64,000 bases of DNA from Liriodendron chinense (lineage: Eukaryota; Streptophyta; Magnoliopsida; Magnoliales; Magnoliaceae). The stretch spans positions 1,674,001 through 1,738,000 of the forward strand of contig ML058343.1 in NCBI GenBank assembly GCA_003013855.2, given 5' to 3'. This document shows positions 46,376-60,060 of this stretch, piece by piece (within the stretch, counting starts at the first letter, position 1; each line of letters opens with the position of its first letter). The notes under the pieces were generated by a model, which made no database searches, was not told the origin of the DNA, and was given only the letters and a program-made list of their open reading frames with translations. The translations under genes were made by a program, and so were the position numbers.

Positions 46376-49255
46376 TTAGAAAAGGATGTCACACCTCCAC
46401 AGCTGCTCACCAAGCAGCTCGACTGCCCCACCGCTCATTTGATTGCACTGCTGGAGATTCAATCCCACAAGGGATCGGCCCATAGTCTGCAAAAAAGGCA
46501 TGCTCTTGTCAGATACCTGAGAGCAGCCAAAAAGAGAGAGGATTTGCAAATCAAGCTGCATCGCATTGGCCAGCACTGCTACGCCAGCGTCCGCAACCAT
46601 GCACCTCGACACATCAAGGTCAAGGAGGAGAAAGCAGTTTTCGGCAATCGCTGCCATGCTCTTGTCTGTAACCTTCCTGCACCCATCAAGATTCAGGACT
46701 TGGAGAGTGGCTCCATGCAACCTGGCCAACGTGGAAACTGCTGCATCTGTCAGATTGATGCAGCCTGCGAGGTTCACCTTCACCAGACCCGACTCACAGC
46801 CATCGAGCAGCGCAAGGAATCCGGTATCAGTCATCCCACAAAGCCCGGCAAGGTCGATGTGCTGCAACTGTGGGCACAGTTTCCCCACCATGACTAGGCC
46901 GGCAGTACCAAAACCAGGGCAGTTGCTAATGGTCAAGGATCTTAGAGATTTGCAGGGAGAGAGCGGAGCCAAGCCAGAAATGGTATCTCTGATCCCGAGG
47001 CATTTTACCAGGGCAAGTGCCTTCAGTTTGTCACCGCAGTTTGAAAGAGAGCCAAGGACCCCAAGTTGTGTGATCCTGTTGCACTCCTCCAGCTGCAGGC
47101 TTTCCAGAGCCGCTGCAGCTTGGGTGAAGGCCTTCAGACCCTCATCGGACACAAAGGAACACCTCCGAAGGCAGAGCTGCCTAAGGTTGGGGCAACCCTT
47201 TCCCACAGCTTCAAGGCCCACGTCTGTCACACCTGCGCATGAGGTGATTGTGAAGGATTTCAGCTTTTGCAAGCCGAATGCATGACCCAGGACCCAGAAA
47301 CCCCTCTCACCCACGCTCTGGAGGCCAGTGAGAGTGATATCAGTAACAGCCTTGCCGTAGTGGCCTATGACAGCCAGAGAAAGATCAGTGATGTTCAGCG
47401 CCTGAAGCTTTATCTTCGTCAAGACAGAGGAAGCCGATGATACCAGACCTGCAACACCTTGGTCCCCCACCATCGGGCAGTCCTTGATAGAAATAGACTT
47501 CAGATTCGGGCAGCAGCGGCCAATAGCTTGCAGACCTTCATTTCCAATCTTCGAGCAAGATTCTATTGTCAGCGAGGTCAAGTTTGGGCAGTTCTTTGCA
47601 ATAGCAAGCATTCCCTTGTCAGAGATCAAAGGGCACCGGCAGAGGTCAAGCTTCTCTAACATGTGGCACCCATTTGCAATCTCCGATAGACCTTCATCAC
47701 TGACGGAGGAGACGTTCCAGAGAGAGAGGACACGGAGTGAAGGACAACCACGAGCGATTGCTGTGAGGCCAAGATTGGTGACCCCACGAGTGGAATTGTT
47801 TCCACGGATCTGAAGTTTACCCAGACCACCACGGCTACAGGTGCCGACAGACATGGCAGCAAGTCTGATATCTGTTGCCTTCTTCCCTTCCAAGCATCTG
47901 GAAAGATATCCATCACCCTCGGACTCCTCTTCCCCATTCCCGGTCACAGAGACAATCTCTTCATCCTTGGAAATTGGAGAAGGGCCTACCTTATCTGAAA
48001 CCGGTTCCTCCTTCAGAATACCAGGTTTGCTGCTAAAGATTTCAGCCCTCCGGATGCTGCTCTGAAGCATAAGCCAGCGCTTGGAAACACAGGCGCAGGT
48101 GCTCCGCTCCTGGGCTCCAGGCAACCGTCTGAAGATCTCAAAGAGGCACTCGTCCGGAAGAACATCGATGGAGCAGCGTTTCTCTTGCTTGATCCAATCT
48201 CCTCTGAAAAAGAACGGTGCACTGATGCGGGATCTCTTGCGAGGAGGGCAATAAACATCAACATGAGGGGAAAGAGAGAGGAAGAGACTCGAATCAATGG
48301 GATTCGAGTATAGAGCCCCAGCAGCAGGGCTGAAATCCCCATCACCTGAAGGAAAAAAATAAAACCCAGATCAACTTTCGGTTTATGTTCTCAGATAGTG
48401 ATCAGATCTCCAAAATCTAACACAAAAACTACACGATCTATAAAAATAAAAATAACAACACGAAAACACGGCAAAAAACAATCCGATCTACACATGGAGA
48501 ACCAAAATAGATAGCGAAAATGCGAAGATCTGCAATCAAACATCCCAACAACCACAAAGACCTCTTGAAAACAATCAGATCCCTTTTATGGGCTTAATCA
48601 GATCCACAACTCCAACCAAACAATCACAAGACCAAAGGGAAAACACAAAGAACTGCAAGGAAAAGCCCAAAAAAATACGAACTCTAAATCACGATCTGAT
48701 CTACCAAAAGCACTCCAAAAAACCACAGAATCAAATAGTAAAAGCAGGAAGAACTGCAGGCTAAAACGATAACGACACCAGAGAAACCCTAAAAACAACT
48801 AAATCTACAACACAAGCCCTGAATCAACAGATCCTATAGGAATAGATCGAAGATGCACAAGAAAAAGCCCTAAAACAACAGAAACCCCTTAAAAGCCATC
48901 CTATCTACAGAAACCCTAGATCGACACAAACCGAGACAAGGAACAAAAAGATCTGGACGCTAGCTAACACCCTAAAAATCACAGAAACCCCTGAAAACTA
49001 TTCGACATTACAAATAAAACCAGATATCCAAAAATTCATAGCAGAAACATGAAGATCTAAAACCGAAACCCTAATAACAATCCGATCTACATAACCACAT
49101 ACTTTTCATAGCGAAAAACAGTAATTCACATAAAACTTCCTAAATCCAATCCGATCTAGCAAGAGAACGCAAATCAAAATAAAGGAAAAAAAAAAAATCC
49201 AAATTCAAGCAGCAAAGATCCGAATCCTACCTCCATAGTTGACGAGCGCCGGCAT
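46376..49255 (-). CDS. EBF1: EIN3-binding F-box protein (EBF1/2-type F-box/LRR)
   Basis: The substrate receptor of an SCF ubiquitin ligase that sends EIN3/EIL transcription factors to the proteasome in the nucleus, restraining ethylene responses. Two coding exons on the minus strand: 49255-49231 (25 nt, MPALVNYG plus one base) and 48345-46376, with an 885-bp phase-1 intron (GTAGGA...TTCAG). The protein has 664 residues. Order: SLFLSLSPHVDVYCPPRKRSR with a basic patch at 44-48; F-box at ~68-110 (IDVLPDECLFEIFRRLPG...CVSKRW); then LRRs of the Cys-containing type from ~160 to the end (GCPNLRQLCLRRC pattern); C-terminus RCDILF. The sequence around the F-box closely matches Arabidopsis EBF1 and EBF2 (628 and 623 residues, recalled). 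EBF1 versus EBF2 cannot be decided, so the symbol means the clade. The codons from the TTG at 48124 are not the true start. Confidence 0.93.
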
Positions 49256-49434
49256 GGATGCAACCTAGAAAACCCTTGAGATCCGAATCTGCACTGCCTC
49301 CCACCGAAAACCCCTCGATCGAGAGCAAAAACTAGCGAAATAAGGAGAAAAAGCAGAACAAGATCCAGATCTCCGCAAGCTTCTGAATGCATCACAGGAA
49401 TAGAACACCCTCGCTCATCACAAGAAACCCTAGA

Positions 49435-49476
<42 letters not shown>

Positions 49477-49620
49477 GGAAGATGGTTTGAAAAATGGAGG
49501 CGAGGGATGGGATGTATTATCTGAGATTTTAAGAAAGATTGGGCGGACCAGACACAGCCCCCCTTCCCAAATGCAATGTATCCGTCCCAAAACAGCTTTT
49601 CCTCTCTCCCGATTCCCCTC
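49256..49620 (-). promoter_or_regulatory. EBF 5' leader with (GA)n tract
   Basis: Leader-like sequence lies between the EBF ATG at 49255 and about 49600. It contains a (GA/CT)n run of ~37 bp at 49439-49475, read as CU repeats in the transcript. The transcription start was not located. Confidence 0.5.
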
Positions 49621-51339
49621 ACCTAATCCATAAAACCGGAAACCGCTTGCTTTTTGTCTGGAGTGGGGTTCGTGAATCTGCTTCCATCTTCTTTGTTACT
49701 CTGGCAAACTGTAATAGATGATACGCCGGCACTTAAAAATCGGAAACATGGTATGCATGTAATACAAATGAAATTGGCTAGATCATAGGTCCTATTTTGG
49801 ATGTGTCATATGACAAAAAATTACACTTTTTTACTACTGTGTGACTATCATATTAATTTATATTTATTTGATAGTTGAAGATGGATATATATCTAATGGC
49901 CCTGATCAATACATAATATGATTTTGGGATTGTGAATTAGTTATGGTGTGTTTGAAAGTCCATGTGGTTTAATTTAAGTTAATATTGGCCACTTATGTAA
50001 TTTTTTAAAAATATGAGTATCAAGCATCCTACATGGTCATAGTATTAAAACCCTCTTTATTTGCATGTTTGGAACTCTTGATTACGGGTGCATTTTATGG
50101 TTCCTTGCACCTGTCCCCACGATAACTAGATTTACCCTAACAGCTTTAGGTTAAAAGTTTAATCAAATTACTAAATGAGTTATGTATGACGTAAATTTCA
50201 TTTAAATGGATGTTATTTGATCCACTATAAAATTAACTCAATTCAGGCGTGGCCTAAGCCAAACCTATAAGGTAATAGTTAATTAATACGAGTATAGTAA
50301 AAATTAAAGCCTTAATTATTTAAATTTTACTAAATGATAACTAGAAAAATAGGTACTGTTGTATTATATCAAATAGTCAATGCTAAATCCAATTTTAAGT
50401 TAGAAATTGGTACATGCATTTTGTTTATAAATTCTTCTTATTTACAGTATCAAGTATGAGATTGGTTTATAGAAAGAAATTTATATTTAGACTATTCTTC
50501 TTAAATTTTTCTTATGCTTATATGATGTAGCATTGGATTAATATGCCCTTGAGCCTGTTTATTTCATTGATTTCAATAGTGATGCAATATGAATAAATCA
50601 TTATTACCATTTCACAATATTTGTTTAAGCTCGTATTATGGTACATAATATAAAGGTCAAATGTAACTGTAATAAGAGATAGGTAAAAGAATTTGTAGTT
50701 AATATAATTTTACAATTGTTATTTTTATAATTTTACTTGAATAAAATAAATAATCTAAACAATGCCATCATTATGGTCAAATGTTATTGATGTCACCACA
50801 GATGTGAAATAATTTGTAATTGTTATCTATTTTCTTTACTTAATAATGTAATTGGTAAAACAAACAAGCACTTATAGTTCATTGATTTGCAGTATATGTT
50901 AGAACTCACTTGCAATTTATATATTAATCTAAATCCATGCCAAATCTAATTTATAAGATTGACCTATATATGAATAACATAACCCTTTAATTAAATGAAT
51001 TAGTTTATAGTGCAAATATAATTAATAGTTCTTTAAAAGAGTAATGGGTCATTTATCGAAGGAAATGAGTATATGTTATGAAAATAGACTTATAAGTGGA
51101 TGTTGCTTTGGTGTATTTGAGTTAGTTGAATTGAAATGTGAAAATATTTTCATTTTTTTTTACAAATTTTAATGGAAAATTCATTTTCGTTTTTTTAAAT
51201 TTTTAGGAAGATGGCATTTTATAACTTCAACTATAAATTTAAGAGATACAACTTCCTCACTTAAGAAAAAAAATCATTTCATGTTCTCTTTCCTATCTCA
51301 ACCCTACTTTGTCTGTTTTATCATATGGATCTATCTTTA

Positions 51340-52600
51340 ATCAGTCCTAACTACTTGTACTCGACATGAAACCATTTGTGTGCTAATCTTAACTAAGTGA
51401 GACTATGAATAGTCAATTCTAACCACTTATATTTCTTGAGGCCCCATATGTAGCCCATTGTTAGTTGATCATAACCATATGTATCTGTATGTTAATCACA
51501 TCATATATTAAATAATCTTAACCGCTTAAAACCATTGTTAGTTGATTGTACCTATGTGTATTTTCACATTGAGACATTATTAGATGATCCTAACCATATA
51601 AGGTTTATCATTAGTTAATCATAACCGCATGTATTTTCATTATAGCTAAATATGAGATGATCTTAACCATGTGGGGGCCATTATTAGTTATCCTAACAAT
51701 GTATATTTACACTTACATGTAAGGTCCATCATTAAGGGCGTGTTTGATTTTTGGAATCCCTGGTAAATACCAAGAAAATTGGTCATTATTTCTTCAGATA
51801 TTTATAGTATCTTTCCTAATGCGTGATTTAACTGCATCTGTTTTATACGCTAAAATCGAGGATGCCACAAAATATTTATATGTCCCACCATGTGGTATGT
51901 CACTTATCCACACGGTCCATTCATTATGTCATTTGAATTTATGGCGTGATTTAAAAAATAAGGCATATCTAAATCTCAATTGAACCACACGGTAGGAAAA
52001 AAGAAAATAAACACATACCATTAAAATATTCTTGGGGCTGTTTTTTTGTTTAGTGTTAACCACTTGAGTGTTAGACCTACCTCATTTTTTGGCTAATGCC
52101 TAAAAATGTTATCGTAAAACTTCTTGACAGAATGAATATATCATGGTGGAGCCCATAAATTTAAACTAGCCCTTTTGCACTGATTTTCAAAGCATGAAAT
52201 CGGATAAATTTTCAAACAAGGTAAAAGAAATATAATTACCCATTTTCAGGGTATTTACCGTGGATTCCAAAAATAAAAAACATCATAAATTAGCTTAGCC
52301 ATGTCACCCTAACATTAATCGATCATATATAAATATATTTTCATATGGGATTATTGTTAGACAATCTTAACCATGTGGTGCTATTATAAGTAAATTATAA
52401 CCACGTATAGTTTTACATGGGGGCCAATATCATTAAGTGATCTTAATCATGTGAGATGTTTTATTAGTCAATCTTAACTATGTTTATTTTCACATGAGGC
52501 CCATCCATTGTTGATCCCAGCCTTGTGCATTTTCATCTAAGAATCATAATTAGATTATCTTAATTATATGGGCCCATTGTTAGTAAATCATAATCAAGTT
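51340..52600. repeat. degenerate 'taaccatgtgggg' minisatellite
   Basis: Words of the type 'cttaaccatgtggggcc', 'cattattagttgatc' and 'tgtattttcacat' recur about every 45-60 bp, interrupted by the MITE at 51736-52285. Fewer units of the same kind stand at 56230-56480 in the right copy. Confidence 0.65.
51736..52285. mobile_element. PIF/Harbinger-like MITE
   Basis: Left GGGCGTGTTTGATTTTTGGAATCC...GGTAAATAC, right GTATTTACCGTGGATTCCAAAAAT...; the outer right end is decayed. Flanked by 'taa' on the left and 'taaat' on the right, consistent with a TAA target. It is absent from the right copy of the duplicated unit. Confidence 0.65.
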
Positions 52601-53670
52601 CTTACATATGCAACAACAATAGGTGGGCATTTGGTCGTGAATATTTATTAATATGTATACCAAGTTATAAATTTTCATGAAAAATGAAGTAGGCTTGCAA
52701 ATAATAAAAACATAAAAATCAAACCAATTTTTTAAGTTCATGAGAGAACAAACAATTGAAATGATGTTTTATTTTTACTAATTTTTTTAAAAATGTTCTT
52801 TCAAAAAATTAATTTTTTCTTTTAACTTTAATGATATCCAAAAAGGCCTTATATATTTCGCAACTCATAATCATACTACACAATTGAACATCATAATCGA
52901 TTGAGGTGGTCCATTAAACTTATGACACTTTCAATAATCTACCGTGTAAAATCACACAAATTGGATGACTATAGTGATCCTATCAAGCCTAAGAGATGGA
53001 CAATCATGATCATTTACCTAACTAACAAGTTGATCTATCAATTTGTTGAAACCCATCATAGATTTTCATGGTTCTAAATATCACATTTATTATCATTCAA
53101 TCATAATCATACATCCATGGCTTGAAAAGCATATGACTATTAAAAAAGAAAGTCCAATTTATTAATGGGTTATTGATGAGTGTGATTTTCATTTTTGTCC
53201 CATGAAATGTACACCAAACCTAATAGACAACCCAAATTGATATGACCAATAATTACACAGTCCAAAAGTAATTCTATACAAGTTGAAAAACCTACTTTAA
53301 AGTGTTACAAGAGTACAATGGATAAATTTTCTAGTTTACAAAGTGTTTAGTGAAAGGTTATAAAATTTGGTAGAGCTGATGGAGATTAATTTTTTCAAGA
53401 AAAGACAAAAAGGTCATTGGAGTAATAATTTTAATATTATATATTCAAAGGTTAATACATCATCTCAACAATTTTCACCTTTATAACAAGACTAGACACT
53501 TGTTATATCAATTCATCACTACCACTCTTTTTTATAATCTAGGAATATTAAGCTTTATTTAAACTTTTCTAAATGAATCGACTTAAGTGAGCATATACTA
53601 ATAATATTCCCATTTATCCTACTTTTAACAACTAAACTTTACATTTCTTAATAACTGGTCAATGTAGTGT

Positions 53671-54640
53671 TGTTGAGCTAAAATTTATTTATTCCTTTTG
53701 AGATTCACCGAATCTTTGCAAAAAATTACACTTTTATAATAAAAAAAATAAGTTATAGATTTATAATTAAAATAACAATGAAATTTTGAATTCTCACACA
53801 CCATAAAGGGAGTGGAGTCTTCTTTATATAGATAAATATATATCTTATGAAATATATATCAGAGAAAGTTTCTAACTTTATACAAGATAAGATCCTAAAA
53901 GGATTATATTACGACAAGAATGTACTAGCAATTTTAAATATTTGAATTTGTCAACAGTGACTATCTCCTTACACTCTTTTGCAAACCCATCGCACTATTA
54001 CAAATATTGAGTTTAAATCGAATATCATGAAACTTCGTGATCAAAATATTTTGGTGAAGCCATCAATGAGTTAATTTTTATAGAGATAAACCGAACATCA
54101 AAAGGCCCTTTTGAAACTCCATTTTGAACACAATGAAAGTCAATTTCAACATACTTGATCCAAGCATAAAAATTTTGGTTGGTCATAAAATACATTGCAT
54201 CAACATTATTACACCAAAGTATAAGTGGCTTTAGGAGAACGATACCAAGTTCTCAAATGAGAGATTGAAATCAAGTTAATTTAGTGGTAGCACGTATAAC
54301 TGCACAGTACTTAACTTTGATGCTTGAGTGGACAATAATTTATTATTTGTAAGAGCTTTAAGATATAAGATTAGAGCTCATAAAGATAGTACAACGTTCA
54401 ATAGATATGTGATCATCAAGGTAGTCAATTGATTTGCATCCAATTAAGCACAAAGGCGAAGAGAGTTATTTCGATAAAATTCGAAACTATAAGTCAATGC
54501 ATTTTTTATATAGTGAATGATTCTCTTGACTAGTACCCAGTGAGTCATTATAAGACGATGTATGTATTCAAAAACTTTGTTGATATTATAGATAATATTT
54601 ATCCGAGAAGTGTCAAGTATCATAGGGCCTCAATAGTACT
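53671..54640 (-). mobile_element. copia 3' fragment (RT end, RNase H, LTR)
   Basis: Minus strand: degenerate text equivalent to YRSTIGALQYLTLTRP, then the MHRPT..HWVLVKRIIHYIKN and NNSLRLCA region of copia RNase H (54640 to ~53975), a purine tract AAGGAGATAG, and a probable LTR 53956-53671 (TGTTGAC...GCTCAACA, 286 bp). Many stops. The 5' part is missing; the right limit coincides with the start of the right AT-rich copy. Confidence 0.75.
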
Positions 54641-54659
54641 TCTTATGATTTTGGGATTA

Positions 54660-57250
54660 CACACTAATAATTTAAATGGAACTCGTTAGATCATGGATCC
54701 CATTTTACATATCGTACACTAAAAATTACATTTTTTATTATTATTATAGGACTATGGAATTGTTTTAGTTTTATTTGATAGTTGAAGATGAACATATTTG
54801 ATGGTTTTGCCCAACGAATAAGTCTTATAGTTTTGGAATTGTGAATTAGTTATGGTGTTTTCTAAGTCTAGGTAGTTTAATTTATGTTAACATCTATTAC
54901 ATATGTGATTTTTTAAAACATGAGTATTAAGTACCATACATTATCAGAGTATTAAAACTCCATTTGTTTATTTGTTTTGAGCTTCTGATTAGGGGGTGGG
55001 CATTATGATTCATTATACTCAACCTCATGATAAGTAGGTCTACGTTAGCAAGTCTAAGTAAAAAAAAAAAAAAAAAAAAAAATCAACCAAATTACTAAAT
55101 GAGTTATGTACAGTGAAAATTCTATTTTAAATGGGTGTTATTTGAGACACTATAAAATCGACCAAATTCAAGTCTTATTTAAACTAAACCCAAAAGGTTA
55201 TAGTTAATTAATACAAGTATAAAAAACTAAAACTTTAGTTACTTAAATTTTACCACCATGATAACTAGAAAAATAGGTACTATTAGTTGTGATCAAACAA
55301 TTAATATTAAGTTAATTCTTAAGTGAGAAATTAATACTTGCATTTTATTCATAAATTTTTTTATCTGTGGTGTAAGTATAAATTAGTTTATTGAAAGCAA
55401 TTTTTAGTTAAACATTTTTTCTTACATTCTTCTTATGTTTAAATGATATAGTATAAGATTATATGCTTTTGAGGCATGTTTATTTCATTAATTTAGATAG
55501 TAAAATAATATAAATAAATCATCCTTACTATTTCATAATGCTTATTTAAGTGAATATTATAATACATAATGTAAAAGTTAAATGTAAATATAATAAGAGA
55601 AGTAAAAAAAAGCGTAATTATTATAATAATGTAAAATTGTCTTCCTTACAATTTTGTTTAGATAAAAAAAATAATGTAGATAATATTATCATTATATATG
55701 GTCAAATGCTACTACTGTCACTAGATAAGTAGAGTTATTTAGAATCATTACTCATTTTCTTTACCTTAATAATGAAATTAGTGAAACAAATAGGCCTTTA
55801 AAGTTCATTGATTTAAACATTTTTAGATGTAATATATTTGAAGCATTATTTGTGTCCAAACTCACTTATAATTTGTATATTGATTTAACTTGAGCTCAAT
55901 CTAACCTATAGAATTGATTCATATATGAATAACATGACCTTTTAGATAAATGAATTAGCTTATGTTGTAAGTATAATTTATCATATTTTAAGAGAGCAAT
56001 GAATCATTTATCAAATAAGGAGAATGTGCATTATAAAATTTGGGGATGTAAATAACGGTTGCTTAGGCCTATTTGGATTGGTTAGATTGAAATTTATTTC
56101 AGCAAAATAATTTTTTTGCTATTTAATTTTTTATTTTTTATAATTTTCAATAAAAAAATCTTTTTTTTATTTATAAATTTTCACGAAAATTGTCTCTTAT
56201 AACCTTAATTTTAAACTTTTCATGTGAGGCCCATAAATTTTCATGTGGGGCCAATTTTAGTCAATCTTAACCATGTGGCGTCATCACTAGTGAATTATAA
56301 CTATGTATAGTTCCACATGGGAGCCATCATTAGGTGTTCTTAACCATGTGGGATGCATTATTAATCAATCTTAACTATGATCTGTTTTCACATGGGGTTC
56401 ATCTTGATTGATCTTATCCATTTACATTTTCATGCTGGAACCATTACTAGATGATTTTTACTATATGAGGCTTATCGTTAGTAGATCCTAATTAAGTTCT
56501 CATATCTTCGACAACAAGAGGTGCATGTCATGAATATTTATTGATATGTATACTAAGTCATACATTTTTGTAAAAATGAAATGAGATTGAAAACAACAAA
56601 AATATAAAATTAGACCAATTTTTCAAAAAAAAAAGTTTATAACAGAATAAACAATTAAAATAGTGTTTTATTTTCACTAATTTTTCTAAAACTATTATTT
56701 AATAATTCAATTTTATTCTTTTTTAACTTGAATGATGCCCAATGGCCCCTTAATTTATAGAGAAATTATATATTACGTAACTCATAGTTACACCACCCAA
56801 TTGAACATTTCAACTGATTGATCAAGATTGTCCTTTAGGTCTTTGACACTTTTAGTGATCCATTGTGTAAAATCACACCAACTGAATAACTATAGTGACT
56901 TGCCAATAGCTTAGTAGGCGGACAATCAAAATCATTGGCCTAACCAACATGTTGATCTATCAATTTGTTGATACCTATCATAAATTGTCATGATTTTAAA
57001 AATCACAATTGTTATTAGAGAATCCTAGTCATCCATCAATGGTTTGAAAAATAGATGTCTATTAAAAAAGAATGCACAACTTGTTATGAATTATCGAGGA
57101 GTGTAATTTTTATTTTGTCTCATGAAATGTACATTAAACTTAAGGGACAACTTAAATTAATCTAATGATCAATCAATTACATAGTCCAAAAGTGTCTCAA
57201 TACAAGTTGAAAAATCTAACTTCAAGTGTTGTGAATGTAGTGGATAAATG
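54660..57250. repeat. AT-rich duplicated unit, right copy (~2.6 kb)
   Basis: Collinear with 49775-53320 as described there, diverged by many substitutions and small indels. A poly(A) run at 55061-55081 is private to this copy. Confidence 0.8.
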
Positions 57251-58500
57251 TAATAATCTGAAGATATTCGCTCACGAGTAATATATGGTTATTCATTTAA
57301 CCATATATTTTAGCATGTAATCTTTGTATGAAAAATTTGATGTAACGAAACATATGTGCGAGCACATGAAATATACATCCATGTATTAACCTATACATAT
57401 GGTTAGGCTCCTAATTCTCCAATTATTTTATTCAAAGTTCATAACCTAACTGTTCATTACACTCATATCTATAAACTAGGCCACCCATATACTGAAGTAA
57501 ACTATTCATTACTAAGCTTGTAAGCTATTCATCGAATCTACTGGTTTATTTGTACGTGTGACACCCACACATATTACTTAAACTATTCAATATTCATAAG
57601 CTATCAATATTCATTACAGCCACCATTGTAAGATCATGCATCTAATATTAGGCTTATTAAATAGAACTCATTGAATGGTGGGCCGTGGTAAAATTTCATT
57701 CAGAATGAATAATATAAATACACATAAATAAACTCTTGAGAATGAAAGGGAGATGTAAGCCAAGAAAATATTGATGTCTCTAGAAATGTCTATATTTAAA
57801 TACTTATTTCTCTATTAATATAATATTATAAAAAAATATAAACCCACGAAGGCGTCCAGTTGCCCTTGTATCTGTTTAACAGTCATCGCCATCATCCAAT
57901 GATCCATAAGAACTATCTAACAAACTCTTGATGATCAACGATTGCAATCCTCTGATGTCCAACACCAACCACCATTTGAGCGACCTCTCATCATCACCAT
58001 CCATTTATTAGGCGGCATCTCAGTCGTTCATTCACGCAGGACCAGACGCATCCATTCATCAGGCGTCATCTCAGACATTCATTCACACAAGACCAGACGT
58101 CCAACCCCATTATTATAACCTAACACGTTAGGGAACCAAGCATTTATATTTCTTAAACTCTTACATGAGATGTTGTAATCAAGAAGTTGCGTGAGAAGCA
58201 ATGTCACTTAGGGAAGCACGTGATCTCCACCATCCAAGTTATGTAACATGATAATAACCTACTCAAAGATCTAGATCGTTCGCTGAAGTCACATCATGGC
58301 AGTTGCCCCAACTGTCCTTACAAGGCCAGTCATAGATCCAAGCTGTGTTCAAACTAGTCACCCATCAAGCCATTAAAGTCATCTAATAATTTTGTTAATG
58401 AACTACCCATCCAATAAACAATTGGTCCACTCATCAATGTTCATGTCTCATATGTGGAGACGTTTACGCAAGATGAGTAAGTGAATGTGATTTTATCAAA
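57251..58500. other. AT-rich spacer with a 51-bp duplication
   Basis: No gene. Two copies of a ~51-bp unit ('ccattYatYaggcgKcatctcag...ttcattcac...gaccagacg') start at 58001 and 58052. Confidence 0.6.
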
Positions 58501-60060
58501 ATGGGGGTTCGTTTAGCAAAAACCATGGGGGTCCTTAGTCTCTGGATCTATAGTAATTCTCAGCTCATGGTCAATCAAATCAAAGATGAATTCGAAGTAA
58601 GGGGAGACAGGATGGTCGCTTATCGAACACAAGCTCTGGAGATGTTAAAAGACTTCAAGAAGTACAAACTCCTTCAGATTTCGAGGGAGCATAATAAAGT
58701 GGCTGATTCACTCGTCAGACTAGGCTCCACATTGGAAGTAGAGCTTGCTCAATCAATTCCTATTGAGTACTTGGCCGAGTCGAGCATTATGCAAGGGAAT
58801 GTGATCGAGACCCTCCCGATCCACCAAGCTCCGTGCTAGATGGATCCAATAGTCCGTTACCTGCAAGGTGGGTTATTACTAGAAGATAAGAATGAAGCAC
58901 GAAGGTTAAAATTTCAAGCTCTTCGGTATTTCATGAAGGAAGGAATCCTATACAAACGAAAGTACTCGGTGCCTCACCTAAGATACCTCCATCCTGAAGA
59001 AGTCAACTATGTCCTCAGAGAAATTCATAGCGGGGTATGCGGTAACCATTTAGCTGGTCGATCAATAGCTCACAAAGCGGTTAAGCAGGGATATTATTGG
59101 TCAACCATGGTAGCGGATGTGAAAAATTTTGCAAAGAGATGCGACAAGTGCCGGCGTTTTGCCAAAATACCTCGAAAGGCTCTTGAACATATTACCCCAA
59201 TGACGGGGCCATGACCTTTTGCTTAATAGGAAATTGATATCATTGACACTTTACCTATGGGGAAGGGGCAAATGAAGTTTGCAATTTTGGCAGTGGATTA
59301 CTTCACCAAATGGGTAGAGGCAGAGCCATTGTCGACAATCACCGAAAAACAGGTTGTCAAGTTCATCTGAAAATCGATCGTCTACCATTTCGACATTCCT
59401 CACGTTATTTAACCGAAAATGGGCGTCAATTCGATAGCAAAAAAGTTAAAGGACTCTGTGAGGACTTGAAGATACGGCACGTAATGACTGCGCTTTACCA
59501 TCCTCAATCCAACGGTCAAGTTGAAGCTATAAATAAAATTATTAAACATCATCTGAAGACAAAGCTCGAAGAAAGAAATGGCGATTGGCCAGAATATTTT
59601 TCTAAAGTTTTATGGGTGTATCGAATCACTAGTCGTACATCTACAGGTGAGACCCCCTTCTTGCTATCCTTTGAAGCTGAAGTAATAGTCCCAGTGGAAA
59701 TTGAAATGCCCTTTTTTTTTATGGAACATTTCCATCCAGATTAGAACAAGCAGGCATTGAATTTCCAGTTAGATATGTTGAAAGAGTGTAGGAATGATGC
59801 CCAGCTTCGACTGGCCGCATACAAACAGAGAGTGACACACCATTTCAATTTTCGAGTAAAAGTCAAACCACTTCATCTCAGTGACCTCATTCCTCAGGGG
59901 GTTATCCGGAACACTAAAAACCTAGGGTCACGGGTCTTTGGGCCAGATTGGGAAGGACCTTATAAGATAGCGGGAGTTGTTCGACTTGGCACTTATCGCC
60001 TCAAGACTATGAGAGGTAAGGTCATTTGGTGCCCCTGAAATGCTATAAATTTGCAGAGGT
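58501..60060 (+). pseudogene. Ty3/gypsy (Tat-lineage) pol remnant: RNase H and integrase
   Basis: Order of parts: a second, Tat-type RNase H (SNSQLMVNQIKDEFEVRGDRM, REHNKVADSLVRLGS; 58501-58839); linker; integrase zinc finger (HSGVCGNHLAGRSIAHKAV...CDKCRRFA; ~59020-59160); catalytic core (AILAVDYFTKWVEAEPLS; ENGRQFD; HPQSNGQVEAINK; 59280-59700); and a C-terminal GPY/F-like part (GPDWEGPYKIAGVVRLGTYRL; to ~60040). Stops at 58839, 59214 and 59227, plus frameshifts, inactivate it. The second catalytic Asp is Glu here (ENGRQF for DNGxQF). Reverse transcriptase and gag are absent upstream. Confidence 0.88.

Larger units (their letters stand above)
49775..53320. repeat. AT-rich duplicated unit, left copy (~3.5 kb)
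   Basis: It is collinear with 54660-57250. Shared anchors: 'atttgatagttgaagatg', 'attgtgaattagttatggtgt', 'aaattactaaatgagttatgta', 'agaaaaataggtact', 'gtgtaaaatcacac', 'gttgatctatcaatttgttg' and 'catgaaatgtaca'. This copy is about 1 kb longer because of a minisatellite (51340-51735, 52310-52600) and a MITE at 51736-52285. No coding potential. Its nature is unknown. Confidence 0.8.

Noticed and set aside
46439..47813. Plus-strand open frames up to 239 codons
   Set aside because: They mirror the GC-rich EBF LRR region on the opposite strand and contain no recognisable domain.
53671..54640. Copia fragment as the interior of an element whose LTRs are the AT-rich copies
   Set aside because: The fragment has its own probable 286-bp LTR and runs opposite to nothing consistent in the AT-rich units; no primer site adjoins them.
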